This document shows positions 16,723-25,864 of a stretch of DNA of 64,000 nucleotides, one piece after another. The number at the start of each line of letters is the position of its first letter. The stretch's first letter is position 1. A model generated the notes under the pieces. It was not told where the DNA came from. It was given only the letters and a program-made list of their open reading frames with translations, and made no database searches. The stretch covers positions 1,922,001-1,986,000 of the forward strand of contig OY760934.1 of the NCBI GenBank assembly GCA_963664245.1, read 5' to 3'. The stretch is from GCA-2711565 sp963664245. GTDB lineage: Bacteria; Bacteroidota; Bacteroidia; Bacteroidales; GCA-2711565. Position numbers and translations under genes: made by a program.

Positions 16723-18066
16723 ATGAGCTCTTTTAAAATTTTCGTTGTTGAAGATGACGAGTTTTACGGCGAAATGCTGAAACATCATTTACTAAAAAAT
16801 CCCGATTATGAGGTAGAATTGTTTTTAAATGGAAGCGACTGTATAAAAAACCTTTATAAAAAACCCTCGGTTATTTCATTGGATTATTCCCTACCGGATA
16901 TCAAGGGAAACGAGGTATTACAAAAAATCAAGTCGTTTAACCCGGACACTCCTGTTATTATTGTATCGGGACAGGAAGACATTACCACTGCCGTTGAATT
17001 AGTAAAAGAAGGGGCTTATGATTATTTCGTAAAAAACGACGAAACTAAAGATCGTTTGTGGAAATCCATTGCAAATATCAAAGAAAATTTAGGACTCAAA
17101 AGGGAAATCAACGAACTGAGAGAAACCCTTGGTAAAAAATTTGAGTTCCGCAAAGCCATTAAAGGAAACAGCCCAGCCATTAAAGGCATCTTCAACCGGA
17201 TTGAAAAAGCCGTTGAATCAAACATCACCGTTTCGTTAACCGGGGAAACCGGAACAGGAAAAGAGCTGGTGGCCCGTGCCATTCACTATAATTCTGCCAG
17301 GGCAAAAAAACCGTTTATTGCCATCAATGTATCGGCTATCCCTTCTACCTTGATTGAAAGCGAGTTATTCGGTTACGAAAAAGGAGCCTTTACCGGAGCC
17401 AATAGCCGCAAAATCGGGAAGTTTGAAATTGCCAATAAAGGAACCCTTTTCTTGGATGAAATTTCGGACATGGACATGAACATGCAAAGCAAGCTTTTGC
17501 GGGTGCTGCAAGAACGCGAATTTTCGAGGATTGGCGGCAACGAAGATATTAAAACAGACGTGCGGTTAATTGTGGCAACCAATAAAAACCTGGCCGACGA
17601 GGTACAAAAAGGAAAAATCAGGGAAGATCTTTATTACCGGCTGCTTGGATTGCCTATCGAACTACCTCCACTGCGCCAGCGTGGAGACGATATTATTGTT
17701 TTAGCTAAATATTTTCTGGAAGAATACGCCAAAGAAAACAAGCTGCAAATACCTTCCATTTCAGAAGCAGCTATTGAAAAACTGAAAAAATACCCCTATC
17801 CGGGAAACGTCCGCGAACTGAAGGCCATAATTGAACTAGCTTCTGTTTTGGCCAATGAAAATATTATTGGGGACAACGATATTAGTTTCAATTCGGCACA
17901 CGGAACCAGCGACTTCCTGATTGAAGAAGATACTTTGCAGGGATATATCCACAAGATTATCAAATATTACCTACAAAAAAACAATAACAATGTATTGCTT
18001 GTTGCCAAAAAACTGGATATTGGGAAATCAACCATTTACCGCATGATTAAAAACAAAGAAATTTAA
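16723..18066 (+). CDS. Sigma-54-dependent response regulator (NtrC family)
   Basis: Start placed at ATG 16723 (447 residues); a longer in-frame start adds 25 residues that read as untranslated leader and carry an inverted repeat. Domains are an N-terminal receiver with acidic pocket E10-D11-D12 and phospho-acceptor D54, then an AAA+ sigma-54 interaction domain (Walker A GETGTGKE, the intact loop GAFTGA, Walker B LFLDEI), then a Fis-type HTH ending in LDIGKSTIYRMIKNKEI. No histidine kinase is adjacent. Instead an Hpt gene follows 1 nt later, so phosphate probably arrives by a multistep relay. Confidence 0.93.
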   Translation: MSSFKIFVVEDDEFYGEMLKHHLLKNPDYEVELFLNGSDCIKNLYKKPSVISLDYSLPDIKGNEVLQKIKSFNPDTPVIIVSGQEDITTAVELVKEGAYDYFVKNDETKDRLWKSIANIKENLGLKREINELRETLGKKFEFRKAIKGNSPAIKGIFNRIEKAVESNITVSLTGETGTGKELVARAIHYNSARAKKPFIAINVSAIPSTLIESELFGYEKGAFTGANSRKIGKFEIANKGTLFLDEISDMDMNMQSKLLRVLQEREFSRIGGNEDIKTDVRLIVATNKNLADEVQKGKIREDLYYRLLGLPIELPPLRQRGDDIIVLAKYFLEEYAKENKLQIPSISEAAIEKLKKYPYPGNVRELKAIIELASVLANENIIGDNDISFNSAHGTSDFLIEEDTLQGYIHKIIKYYLQKNNNNVLLVAKKLDIGKSTIYRMIKNKEI

Positions 18067-18067
18067 C

Positions 18068-18415
18068 ATGGTTCCCGGAAGATATAATGTAAATAAAATA
18101 ACAGCCTTTATCGGAGACGATAAGGCTGTTTTACATAAAATGATTACTATTTTTCGGGAAAACACTCCGGGTATGATTACCAAAATAGAAGAGGGACTGG
18201 CAGAAGAAAACTATGAACAAGTTAATTTTTACGCTCACAAATTAAAATCTTCCATTGATAATTTCAGCATTATTCAGCTAACCGAAGACATCCGTTTGAT
18301 TGAGAAATACGCGAAAGAAAAAACCCAGCTAGACAAACTTCCTGTATTAATTGAAAAACTGAAAACGATTCTTCAGGAAATTATGGAAGAAATTGAAAGA
18401 GATTACAATAAATAA
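18068..18415 (+). CDS. Histidine phosphotransfer (Hpt) domain protein
   Basis: The 115-residue stand-alone Hpt protein has the phosphorylatable histidine at H57 in NFYAHKLKSSIDN, the hallmark HxLKSS motif. Such proteins shuttle phosphate between a hybrid kinase and a response regulator. It begins 1 nt after the NtrC-type regulator, so the two are a unit. The cognate hybrid kinase is not in the window. A hairpin-forming sequence lies inside its first codons. Confidence 0.9.
   Translation: MVPGRYNVNKITAFIGDDKAVLHKMITIFRENTPGMITKIEEGLAEENYEQVNFYAHKLKSSIDNFSIIQLTEDIRLIEKYAKEKTQLDKLPVLIEKLKTILQEIMEEIERDYNK
18100..18130 (+). other. Terminator-like hairpin inside the Hpt coding start
   Basis: AACAGCCTT and ATCG pair with CGAT and AAGGCTGTT around a GAGA loop, with one bulged T, followed by TTTTAC. 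It covers codons 11-21 of the Hpt gene. It could attenuate or pause expression relative to the regulator, or be chance. Confidence 0.4.
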
Positions 18416-18421
18416 ACGAAT

Positions 18422-18458
18422 CTATTCAGGGGGTGGCTTAAAGTCACCCCCTGAATAG
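18422..18458. terminator. Bidirectional hairpin between Hpt and carboxylase genes
   Basis: CTATTCAGGGGGTG pairs perfectly with CACCCCCTGAATAG around a loop containing CTTAAAG. It lies between two convergent genes; 18461 is the carboxylase stop. Confidence 0.8.
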
Positions 18459-18460
18459 TA

Positions 18461-19999
18461 TTATAACGGAATATTCCCGTGTTTTTTCGGCGGATTGGAT
18501 TTGCTTTTATTTTGGGTCATCTCCAAAGCCTGGATCAATTTAAACCGTGTTTGTCGGGGATAAATAATTTCGTCGACATAGCCTAGTTCAGCTGCTTTGT
18601 AAGGACTAGCAAACGTTTCACGGTAATCGCTCACGGCCTTTTTCTTATCTTCTTCCGATAAGGCATTACGGAAAATAATATTCACGGCTCCCTCCGCTCC
18701 CATCACGGCAATTTCAGCGGTTGGGTAAGCAAAATTTACATCCGCTCCAATGTGTTTGCTCGACATCACATCGTAAGCACCGCCATAAGCTTTACGGGTA
18801 ATCACAGTAATTTTAGGAACCGTAGCTTCTGAAAAGGCATACAACAATTTGGCCCCGTGTTTAATAATTCCTCCAAACTCCTGGGTGGTTCCCGGTAAAA
18901 AGCCAGGAACATCCTCAAACGTAAGGATCGGGATATTAAAAGCATCGCAGAAGCGCACAAAACGCGCTCCTTTCAGCGAAGAATTTATATCCAAAACGCC
19001 TGCCAGGTGAGCCGGTTGATTGGCAACAATACCAACGGTTTTTCCACATAATCGGGCAAAACCAACCACCATGTTCTGGGCAAAGTGCGGTTGAATTTCA
19101 AAGAAATTGCCATCATCAATTACACCTAAAATCAGTTCATGAATATCGTAAGGTTTGTTGGGATCGTCAGGGATCAAATTATCAAGAGCCTTATTTTCCC
19201 TTTTAATATCGTCTTTGCAAGGTTTTACCGGGGGGTCTTCCATGTTATTGGACGGGAGAAAACTAAACAGTTCCCGGAGCATCATCATGGCCCGTTCATC
19301 GTCTTCCGCAACAAAATGAGCCACTCCACTGGTTGCATTATGGGTCATGGCCCCGCCGAGTTCTTCCTTGGAAACTTCCTCGTGGGTAACCGTTTTAATT
19401 ACATCCGGACCGGTAACAAACATATAGGACGATTGCTTCACCATCATGATAAAATCGGTCATGGCCGGAGAATAAACGGCTCCGCCGGCACACGGGCCAA
19501 GGATGGCCGAAATTTGAGGAATCACCCCGGAAGCCATTACATTGCGGTAAAAAATATCGGCATACCCGGCCAAGCTGGCAACGCCTTCCTGAATACGGGC
19601 TCCGCCCGAATCATTCAAACCGATAACCGGGGCTCCCATTTTCATAGCCAAGTCCATGATCTTTACAATTTTGTCGGCATTTGCCCGGCTAAGGGTTCCT
19701 CCAAAAACCGTAAAGTCCTGGGCAAAAACATACACCAAACGTCCGTCAATTTTTCCGTAACCGCTAACCACGCCATCTCCCAAAATCTTGTTTTTGTCCA
19801 TGCCGAAATCAGTGGCCCGGTGGGTTACAAATTTGTCGAGTTCTACAAAAGTTTCCGGATCCAGCAATAAATTTATCCGCTCGCGGGCCGTTAATCTTCC
19901 CGCAGCATGTTGACGGTCGATACGATCCTTCCCGCCTCCCAAATCAGCAATTCGCTTTTTTTGCTCAAACAGTTTAAATTTTTCATCTAAGGTTGACAT
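18461..19999 (-). CDS. pccB: Acyl-CoA carboxylase carboxyltransferase (beta) subunit, propionyl/methylmalonyl-CoA type
   Basis: The 512-residue protein is full length for the carboxyltransferase family. It shows the N-terminal GGGKDRIDRQHAAGRLTARER, the acyl-CoA site region GLNDSGGARIQEGV, GPCAGGAVYSPAMTDF, and the C-terminal KAYGGAYDVMSSKHIGAD. Together with the biotin carrier and biotin carboxylase genes just upstream it forms a complete acyl-CoA carboxylase. Substrate is most likely propionyl-CoA. A decarboxylase role in propionate metabolism is possible, but the membrane beta subunit of sodium-pumping decarboxylases is absent. The pccB symbol is by best family fit. Confidence 0.9.
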   Translation of the reverse strand: MSTLDEKFKLFEQKKRIADLGGGKDRIDRQHAAGRLTARERINLLLDPETFVELDKFVTHRATDFGMDKNKILGDGVVSGYGKIDGRLVYVFAQDFTVFGGTLSRANADKIVKIMDLAMKMGAPVIGLNDSGGARIQEGVASLAGYADIFYRNVMASGVIPQISAILGPCAGGAVYSPAMTDFIMMVKQSSYMFVTGPDVIKTVTHEEVSKEELGGAMTHNATSGVAHFVAEDDERAMMMLRELFSFLPSNNMEDPPVKPCKDDIKRENKALDNLIPDDPNKPYDIHELILGVIDDGNFFEIQPHFAQNMVVGFARLCGKTVGIVANQPAHLAGVLDINSSLKGARFVRFCDAFNIPILTFEDVPGFLPGTTQEFGGIIKHGAKLLYAFSEATVPKITVITRKAYGGAYDVMSSKHIGADVNFAYPTAEIAVMGAEGAVNIIFRNALSEEDKKKAVSDYRETFASPYKAAELGYVDEIIYPRQTRFKLIQALEMTQNKSKSNPPKKHGNIPL

Positions 20000-20018
20000 A
20001 AGCTAGTAAGTTTTATCT

Positions 20019-20525
20019 TTATTCGATGTAAATCAAAGGCTGATGACCATCCACGGTATCGCCTTCATTTACTAAAATATCTTTAATTAATCGGTCTTTT
20101 TTAACCTTGTATTCACTCTCCATTTTCATGGCCGAAATAATGATTACCGTATCGCCAGCTTTTACTTTATCTCCTATCTTCACAGGGATTTTCACAACTT
20201 TCCCAGGCATTGGCGTAGATATCACATTGCTTTCATTGTCATCACTTTTTTTGCGGCTTTTCAGGTACTTGGTTTCTGCATCAATAATCTCGACGTCAAA
20301 GGTTTCGTAGAGGGTGTTCACTTCATATTTTTTGCAGGAACCGTTTTCAACCAGTTCTATATTGTAAGAAATTCCATCCATAATGATCGAATACACTCCC
20401 TTTTCAACCATTACAATATCAACATCAAATTTTTTTCCGTCCAGTGCAATTTTCACTTTATTATCACAACGGTTCAGGAGTTCAATGGTTGAGGTTTTAT
20501 TGTTTATGCTAATTTCGTATGACAT
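20019..20525 (-). CDS. Biotin carboxyl carrier protein of acyl-CoA carboxylase
   Basis: Start placed at ATG 20525 (168 residues), 11 nt after the biotin carboxylase stop; a longer start would overlap that gene. The C-terminal biotinyl domain carries the attachment lysine K134 in SAMKMESEY, preceded by STPMPGKVVKI. The first 95 residues resemble the linker domain of propionyl-CoA carboxylase alpha subunits. In those enzymes this segment is fused to the biotin carboxylase; here it is separate. It is the middle gene of a three-gene operon. Confidence 0.92.
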   Translation of the reverse strand: MSYEISINNKTSTIELLNRCDNKVKIALDGKKFDVDIVMVEKGVYSIIMDGISYNIELVENGSCKKYEVNTLYETFDVEIIDAETKYLKSRKKSDDNESNVISTPMPGKVVKIPVKIGDKVKAGDTVIIISAMKMESEYKVKKDRLIKDILVNEGDTVDGHQPLIYIE

Positions 20526-20536
20526 CGCTCTTAAAA

Positions 20537-22045
20537 TTATAGTCGTAAAATACTTTTCTTGCGGCCAAAGTCTTTCCAATTGTTGCCCAAATTATGGGAG
20601 GATTGCTTTGGGTGAACACATTCGAGTTTATCCAGAAAGTCGATAAAAGCAGCAATGGCAGCGACCTCCTTGAAATTAGCCACGGTTTCTCTTTTCTGCA
20701 TCAAAAAATCGTAGTTTTTTTCGATGAAGTGGGTGTTGTAATTTCCCTCAATAAAATCAGGACAATCCAAAACACGTTCTAAAAATTTAATCGACGTTTT
20801 CACCCCCGTAATTTTGTAATTATAGAGCGCGCGGCGCAAGCGGGCAATGGCTTCTTCACGCGAGTTCCCCCAAACAATCAGTTTCGAGATAAGGGGATCA
20901 TAATACATCGGTATTTCGTAACCTTCGTAAACATAACCATCGTGACGAACCCCAAGACCCAGCGGCTCGGTAATATGTTTAATCACTCCCGGGCTGGGCA
21001 TAAAATTATTGTCTGGGTCCTCGGCATAAATCCGGCATTCGATGGCATGCCCTTGCTGGGTAAGTTCTTGCTGTTTTAATTTCAAGGCTTCGCCCGAAGC
21101 AATTAAAATTTGCTGTTTTACCAAGTCCACGCCAACCACACGCTCAGTAATCGGGTGTTCCACCTGCAAACGGGTGTTCATCTCCAGAAAATAATAATTC
21201 AAATTATCATCCATGATAAACTCAATGGTTCCGGCTCCTTCATAATTTACGGCTTTGGCCGCAGCCACGGCATGTTTTCCCATTTCTTCCCTGATCTTTG
21301 GGGTCATCAAAGGAGAAGGGGTTTCTTCCACCACTTTTTGATGGCGCCGCTGAACCGAACATTCGCGTTCGAACAAATGAATAGCATTGCCATGTTGATC
21401 GGCCAGTATTTGAAACTCAATGTGATGTGGCGATTCAATGTATTTTTCGATGTAGATTGCATCGTCATTAAAAGCCGCCATCGACTCTGACTTGGCGGCA
21501 TTAACGGCACTTTCAATGTCTTTCTCTTCTTTTACCAAACGCATTCCTTTTCCGCCACCACCGGCAGAAGCTTTAATCATTACCGGCAGACCAATTTCTT
21601 TAATGATCTTCTTTGCTTCTTCCGAATCACTCAGAGCTTCAGTGGTTCCGGGAACTACTGGCACACTGGCTTTTAACATGGTTTGGCGAGCCGTAATTTT
21701 ATCGCCCATGGTGTTAATGGCATAAGCCGAAGGGCCAATAAAAATAATGCCTTCTTTTTTGCAGCGCTCCGAAAATTCGGCATTTTCAGATAAAAAGCCA
21801 TAACCCGGATGAATGGCATCGGCTCCAGAACGCTTGGCGACAGCAATAATTTTATCAATCACCAAATAACTTTCGGTAGAAGGTGCGGGACCAATATAGT
21901 AGGCTTCATCGGCATATCTCACATGCATTGAGGTACGGTCGGCTTTTGAATAAACTGCTACGGATTTTATTCCCATTTCACGGCAGGAACGCATGACGCG
22001 TATGGCTATTTCTCCCCTGTTAGCTACAAGAACTTTTTTAATCAT
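20537..22045 (-). CDS. accC: Biotin carboxylase subunit of acyl-CoA carboxylase
   Basis: Start placed at ATG 22045 (502 residues) because MIKKVLVANRGEIAIRVMRSC is the family N-terminus; 34 upstream in-frame residues are dropped. The ATP-grasp domain has the glycine-rich loop KASAGGGGKGMRLV and the catalytic EMNTRLQVEHPITE. It carboxylates biotin on the carrier using ATP and bicarbonate. It is the first gene of the operon; a -7-like TATATTTA lies at 22081-22088 on the minus strand. The subunit could also serve acetyl-CoA carboxylase, so accC is a family-level symbol. Confidence 0.92.
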   Translation of the reverse strand: MIKKVLVANRGEIAIRVMRSCREMGIKSVAVYSKADRTSMHVRYADEAYYIGPAPSTESYLVIDKIIAVAKRSGADAIHPGYGFLSENAEFSERCKKEGIIFIGPSAYAINTMGDKITARQTMLKASVPVVPGTTEALSDSEEAKKIIKEIGLPVMIKASAGGGGKGMRLVKEEKDIESAVNAAKSESMAAFNDDAIYIEKYIESPHHIEFQILADQHGNAIHLFERECSVQRRHQKVVEETPSPLMTPKIREEMGKHAVAAAKAVNYEGAGTIEFIMDDNLNYYFLEMNTRLQVEHPITERVVGVDLVKQQILIASGEALKLKQQELTQQGHAIECRIYAEDPDNNFMPSPGVIKHITEPLGLGVRHDGYVYEGYEIPMYYDPLISKLIVWGNSREEAIARLRRALYNYKITGVKTSIKFLERVLDCPDFIEGNYNTHFIEKNYDFLMQKRETVANFKEVAAIAAFIDFLDKLECVHPKQSSHNLGNNWKDFGRKKSILRL

Positions 22046-22241
22046 AAAACAGATAATTTTTTTTGCTCGCTTAGACGGCGTAAATATAAGTCTTTTTTGC
22101 ATTGCCCTCATTGTTAATAAATTAACGGTAGTTTTATAACTAATCAATTAACAATTCCATGGATAAAAAAAATTTCCCATTTTGAAACTATTCATTCAAC
22201 AAATTCGTATATTATGAACTGATTTTGTGTTGATTAATTTT

Positions 22242-22273
22242 TTTGGCACAATACTTTCAATTAGGTATTTTTG
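22242..22273 (+). promoter_or_regulatory. Promoter for LruC lipoprotein gene, with overlapping -24/-12-like element
   Basis: A -33 TTTG (22242-22245) is 20 nt from a -7 TATTTTTG (22266-22273), a good Bacteroidota promoter. The same stretch reads TTGGCAC-AATAC-TTTCA (22243-22259), which matches the sigma-54 consensus except for T in place of G in the -12 TTGCA. Which one operates cannot be decided here. Confidence 0.6.
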
Positions 22274-22288
22274 AAAAAAACAACTCGT

Positions 22289-24502
22289 ATGAAAACTTAT
22301 AGAAAAATCACACTCATTATTATCAGCATTATCACCTTATTTACATATAATGCTTGTCAAAAATTTAATCAGGATGTCCCTAGTAATACCGAAGCAGATT
22401 TCACAGATTTAAATATTAGTCCTGATTTTAAATTCACCAGCAATGAAAAAATCACGCTGAATCTATCCGTTACCCCCAGTATTCAGGATGAAGCCCCGCA
22501 TATCTTTAAAGTCTTTAATGCCGACCCAGAACGTGGAGGGAAGCTGATTTCTCAAGGGATGACCGACGAATTATATAATTATAATGTTACTTTCACTTTA
22601 CCGGAATATAAAGATTCTATTTTCGTTGAGAACTCTAATGCCAACGGGATTTATGAACTTGTAGGGATAAAAGTAACAAGTAATACTATTAACAGAAGTT
22701 TCAACACGTATCAGTTACTAAACGGAAAAGTTTCAAGCCTGAAAAGAGCCTATGCTGATCCGAATTGTGGCAACGATTGCGATGAAGCTATTTCAGGAAC
22801 ATACGGTAGTCTTGAATTAGACAAACTTGATTTTTGCGTCCCGGAAGGAAGCACTCTAACCGTAAATGGCGAATTAAAATTTAAACGTAATGCAACCATT
22901 GTAATTTGCGGTACAGTAAATCTGGGCAATATAGCAAATATTAACAACCGTGGAAAAATTTATGTCAGTAAAACAGGTTCTCTTAATTTTTCGTACGGTT
23001 TAAATTTGCCTTCTAAAATTGAAATTTATAATTGGGGAACATTAACATCCTTTGGAAACACCATAACCGATGAAACCGCCCAATTCTACAATTTTGGGTT
23101 AGCTAATGTAACCGGAAGCATGATAAACAGAACCAATAAATTCCAAAACGAAGGAACACTAAATGTAACCGGAAATTTCATTAACGAATCAAACAATCAA
23201 GGTTCTAATTACGGAACCATCAATGTAAACGGCAATGCCATGTTCCAATCAAACAGCATATTCTACAATTATTGCAGACTATCTGTTACCGGGAACATCA
23301 CCCTTGATAAACATTTAAGGAATGAAGGTTATGTAGAAGTTGACGGAAACTTTGTTATCAACGGATCAGGAAAATACGAAACATACACTGGTTCGCTGGC
23401 CAAAACAACAAACCTGGTTTGTAACGGGATGATACATGGCAATGGACAAGGTTATTCAAAAATTGAAATTTCGAACCAAACCATCCTTAACTCAGGAGCA
23501 AACATTGTAAATAAAATTGATTTATGTGATGCTAACGGAATAGAAACCAATAATGCCAATATTCATCCAAATGTTGTATACTGCGAAACAACCATTCCTG
23601 AAAGCAATTGCAATCCGGGTTCAGGCGGAAATACCGGAACTGACGATACGGATGGTGATGGTGTTCCAGATGTAGACGATCAATATCCAGAAGACCCGGA
23701 CAGGGCTTTTGACAACTACTACCCGAACCAGGAAGATTATTCAACCTTTGTTTTCGAAGATTTATGGCCAGGCCTTGGCGATTATGACTTTAACGATTTA
23801 GTTCTCGATTTCCAATACCATATTGTAACCAATGCCAACAATAAAATTGTAGACATTATTGCTAAATCGCATGTTAAAGCTGCCGGTGCAACCCTAAACA
23901 ATGGTTTTGGGATTTCATTCCCCACAAACTCGGCAAACTGCCAAAGTGTGAGCGGCTACACCCACGCACTAAACAACCTGAACATTAATGCGGCCGGTTA
24001 TGAAAATGGCCATAATGGCGAAACCGTAGCTATTTTCTACGATGCCATCAATACCATTTATAACAACTCTATTTTTAACACTTACGAAGACAGGCCATAT
24101 ATTGAAACAGATACCATAACCGTTACCACAACCTTTAGCAATCCTGAAATGAGCCTAGGTAACGAACCATATAACCCGTTTATTTATGTCGACCAGGAAC
24201 GCGGTAAAGAAATTCACCTGATTGATAACGAACCGACCGATTTGGTTACAGCCTCATACTTTGGCACCTTACACGATAATTCTATCCCGGCAAGCGGCAG
24301 GTATTACGTTACCGAAAACAACCTGCCATGGGCGGTTGAAATTCCGGACAGCTTTGATTATCCGATTGAAAAAGCACAAATCGTAAACACTTACTTAAAA
24401 TTCCGCGAATGGGCTACCTCTTCTGGAACATTGTATACCGATTGGTATTTAGACAAACCAGGATACCGCGAAGTAGACAATATTTACGAAAAACCTGAAT
24501 AA
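22289..24502 (+). CDS. LruC-domain lipoprotein
   Basis: Start placed at ATG 22289 (737 residues) so that the signal peptide and lipobox (LFTYNAC) are at the N-terminus; a TTG at 22271 is within the promoter. After the lipidated cysteine comes about 130 residues of beta-rich sequence, then asparagine-rich beta-helix-like repeats (LNVTGNFINESNN and similar, about 190-390). A calcium-binding-type DTDGDGVPDVDDQYPEDP linker follows at about 454, then the LruC domain (EDLWPGLGDYDFNDLVLDF). Proteins of this kind are exported to the surface in Bacteroidota; function is unknown. It is a single-gene unit with its own terminator. Confidence 0.85.
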   Translation: MKTYRKITLIIISIITLFTYNACQKFNQDVPSNTEADFTDLNISPDFKFTSNEKITLNLSVTPSIQDEAPHIFKVFNADPERGGKLISQGMTDELYNYNVTFTLPEYKDSIFVENSNANGIYELVGIKVTSNTINRSFNTYQLLNGKVSSLKRAYADPNCGNDCDEAISGTYGSLELDKLDFCVPEGSTLTVNGELKFKRNATIVICGTVNLGNIANINNRGKIYVSKTGSLNFSYGLNLPSKIEIYNWGTLTSFGNTITDETAQFYNFGLANVTGSMINRTNKFQNEGTLNVTGNFINESNNQGSNYGTINVNGNAMFQSNSIFYNYCRLSVTGNITLDKHLRNEGYVEVDGNFVINGSGKYETYTGSLAKTTNLVCNGMIHGNGQGYSKIEISNQTILNSGANIVNKIDLCDANGIETNNANIHPNVVYCETTIPESNCNPGSGGNTGTDDTDGDGVPDVDDQYPEDPDRAFDNYYPNQEDYSTFVFEDLWPGLGDYDFNDLVLDFQYHIVTNANNKIVDIIAKSHVKAAGATLNNGFGISFPTNSANCQSVSGYTHALNNLNINAAGYENGHNGETVAIFYDAINTIYNNSIFNTYEDRPYIETDTITVTTTFSNPEMSLGNEPYNPFIYVDQERGKEIHLIDNEPTDLVTASYFGTLHDNSIPASGRYYVTENNLPWAVEIPDSFDYPIEKAQIVNTYLKFREWATSSGTLYTDWYLDKPGYREVDNIYEKPE

Positions 24503-24510
24503 AACGAAAA

Positions 24511-24535
24511 AGCCGGACGAAAGTTCGGCTTTTTT
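24511..24535 (+). terminator. Rho-independent terminator after LruC gene
   Basis: AGCCGGAC-GAAA-GTTCGGCT forms an 8-bp stem with a GAAA tetraloop, followed by TTTTT. Confidence 0.88.
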
Positions 24536-24539
24536 GTTG

Positions 24540-24613
24540 TGATCCCGAAGGGATTCGAACCCCCAACCACCAGAACCGGAATCTGGCATTCTATCCAGTT
24601 GAACTACGGGACC
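24540..24613 (-). tRNA. tRNA-Arg (anticodon CCG)
   Basis: On the minus strand GGTCCCG pairs with CGGGATC as acceptor stem. The anticodon arm is CCAGA-TTCCGGT-TCTGG with anticodon CCG, and the T-arm contains GGTTCGAATCC. The CCA end is not encoded. It reads toward the LruC terminator on the opposite strand. Confidence 0.95.
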
Positions 24614-24734
24614 ATATTTATTTTCAATTGACAATTTTTTATTGATTATTGCCAAAAGCAAAGAGCCAATAGCTAAAAGCCAATTTTATGCAAAGTTAAT
24701 AATTCATTAAAACGATTTTATGGATTAAAAGTTT

Positions 24735-24742
24735 TATTTTTG
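24735..24742 (+). promoter_or_regulatory. -7 element (TATTTTTG) for aldolase gene
   Basis: TATTTTTG fits the -7 consensus, 25 nt before the aldolase ATG; the -33 is not distinct. Confidence 0.5.
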
Positions 24743-24767
24743 AAAGATCAAATAAAAATTTACACTC

Positions 24768-25841
24768 ATGTCAGAAAAAATATTAGACCACGTATCTCCC
24801 GGGGTAATCACCGGTACCGAGGTACAAACTATTTTCGATATCGCTAAGAAAAACCATTTTGCCCTTCCAGCGGTTAATGTTGTAGGAACCGATTCTGTTA
24901 ACGCCGTTCTGGAAGCAGCAAAAGAAGTAAACTCTCCGGTCATCATTCAATTTTCGAACGGTGGAGCCGCATTTTATGCTGGTAAAGGCGTTAGCGGCGA
25001 AAAAGCTGCTATTGCCGGGGCAATATCCGGAGCCATGCATATTCACCAATTGGCTGAGCTTTATGGCGTTCCGGTAATTATTCATACCGACCATGCTGCC
25101 CGTAAATTATTACCCTGGATTGACGCTTTGTTAGATGCCGGTGAAAAGCATTTCAAAACCTACGGCAAACCTTTATTTAGCTCACACATGCTGGATCTTT
25201 CGGAAGAACCACTGGAAGAAAACATCGAAACCTGCAAAAAATACTTAGAACGCATGAGTAAAATTGGGATGACCCTCGAAATTGAACTTGGAATTACCGG
25301 CGGCGAAGAAGACGGGGTAGACAATACACACATCGACAGTGCCCGTTTATACACCCAGCCTTCTGAAGTAGCTTACGCTTACGAACAATTAAGCAGCATC
25401 AGCAAACGCTTTACCATTGCCGCTTCCTTCGGGAATGTTCACGGGGTTTACAAACCCGGTAATGTTAAGTTAGAACCGGTTATTCTTCACAATTCTCAAA
25501 AATACATCCAGGAAAAATTCAACACCGAAGCCAACCCCGTGAATTTTGTGTTCCATGGAGGTTCAGGTTCGCCACAAGAAAAAATCCGCGAAGCGATTTC
25601 TTATGGTGTTATCAAAATGAACATTGATACCGACACCCAATGGGCATTTTGGGATGGCGTTAAAAACTACGAGGCAAAATACCACGATTACCTCCAGGGA
25701 CAAATTGGCAACCCGGAAGGAGAAGATTCGCCAAACAAAAAATATTACGATCCGCGCAAATGGTTACGCGAAGGCGAAGTTTCTATTATAAACCGTTTGA
25801 AAGTGGCCTTTGAAGATTTAAATGCCATGAACCGGAATTAA
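24768..25841 (+). CDS. fbaA: Fructose-bisphosphate aldolase, class II
   Basis: The 357-residue protein matches the class IIA aldolase length. Visible family motifs are FALPAVNVVGTDSVNAVLEAA, the zinc and substrate segment VPVIIHTDHAARKLLPWID, EIELGITGGEEDGVDN, and the phosphate-binding FVFHGGSGSPQEKIREAISYGVIKMNIDTDTQW. It cleaves fructose-1,6-bisphosphate reversibly with divalent zinc in glycolysis and gluconeogenesis. It has its own promoter and a strong terminator. Confidence 0.95.
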   Translation: MSEKILDHVSPGVITGTEVQTIFDIAKKNHFALPAVNVVGTDSVNAVLEAAKEVNSPVIIQFSNGGAAFYAGKGVSGEKAAIAGAISGAMHIHQLAELYGVPVIIHTDHAARKLLPWIDALLDAGEKHFKTYGKPLFSSHMLDLSEEPLEENIETCKKYLERMSKIGMTLEIELGITGGEEDGVDNTHIDSARLYTQPSEVAYAYEQLSSISKRFTIAASFGNVHGVYKPGNVKLEPVILHNSQKYIQEKFNTEANPVNFVFHGGSGSPQEKIREAISYGVIKMNIDTDTQWAFWDGVKNYEAKYHDYLQGQIGNPEGEDSPNKKYYDPRKWLREGEVSIINRLKVAFEDLNAMNRN

Positions 25842-25864
25842 TTCAAAAACTTTTGATGATACAG

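Noticed and set aside
19139..19870. A 243-codon plus-strand open frame
   Set aside because: It lies entirely antisense to the carboxyltransferase gene and has no domain; long antisense frames are common in such codon usage.
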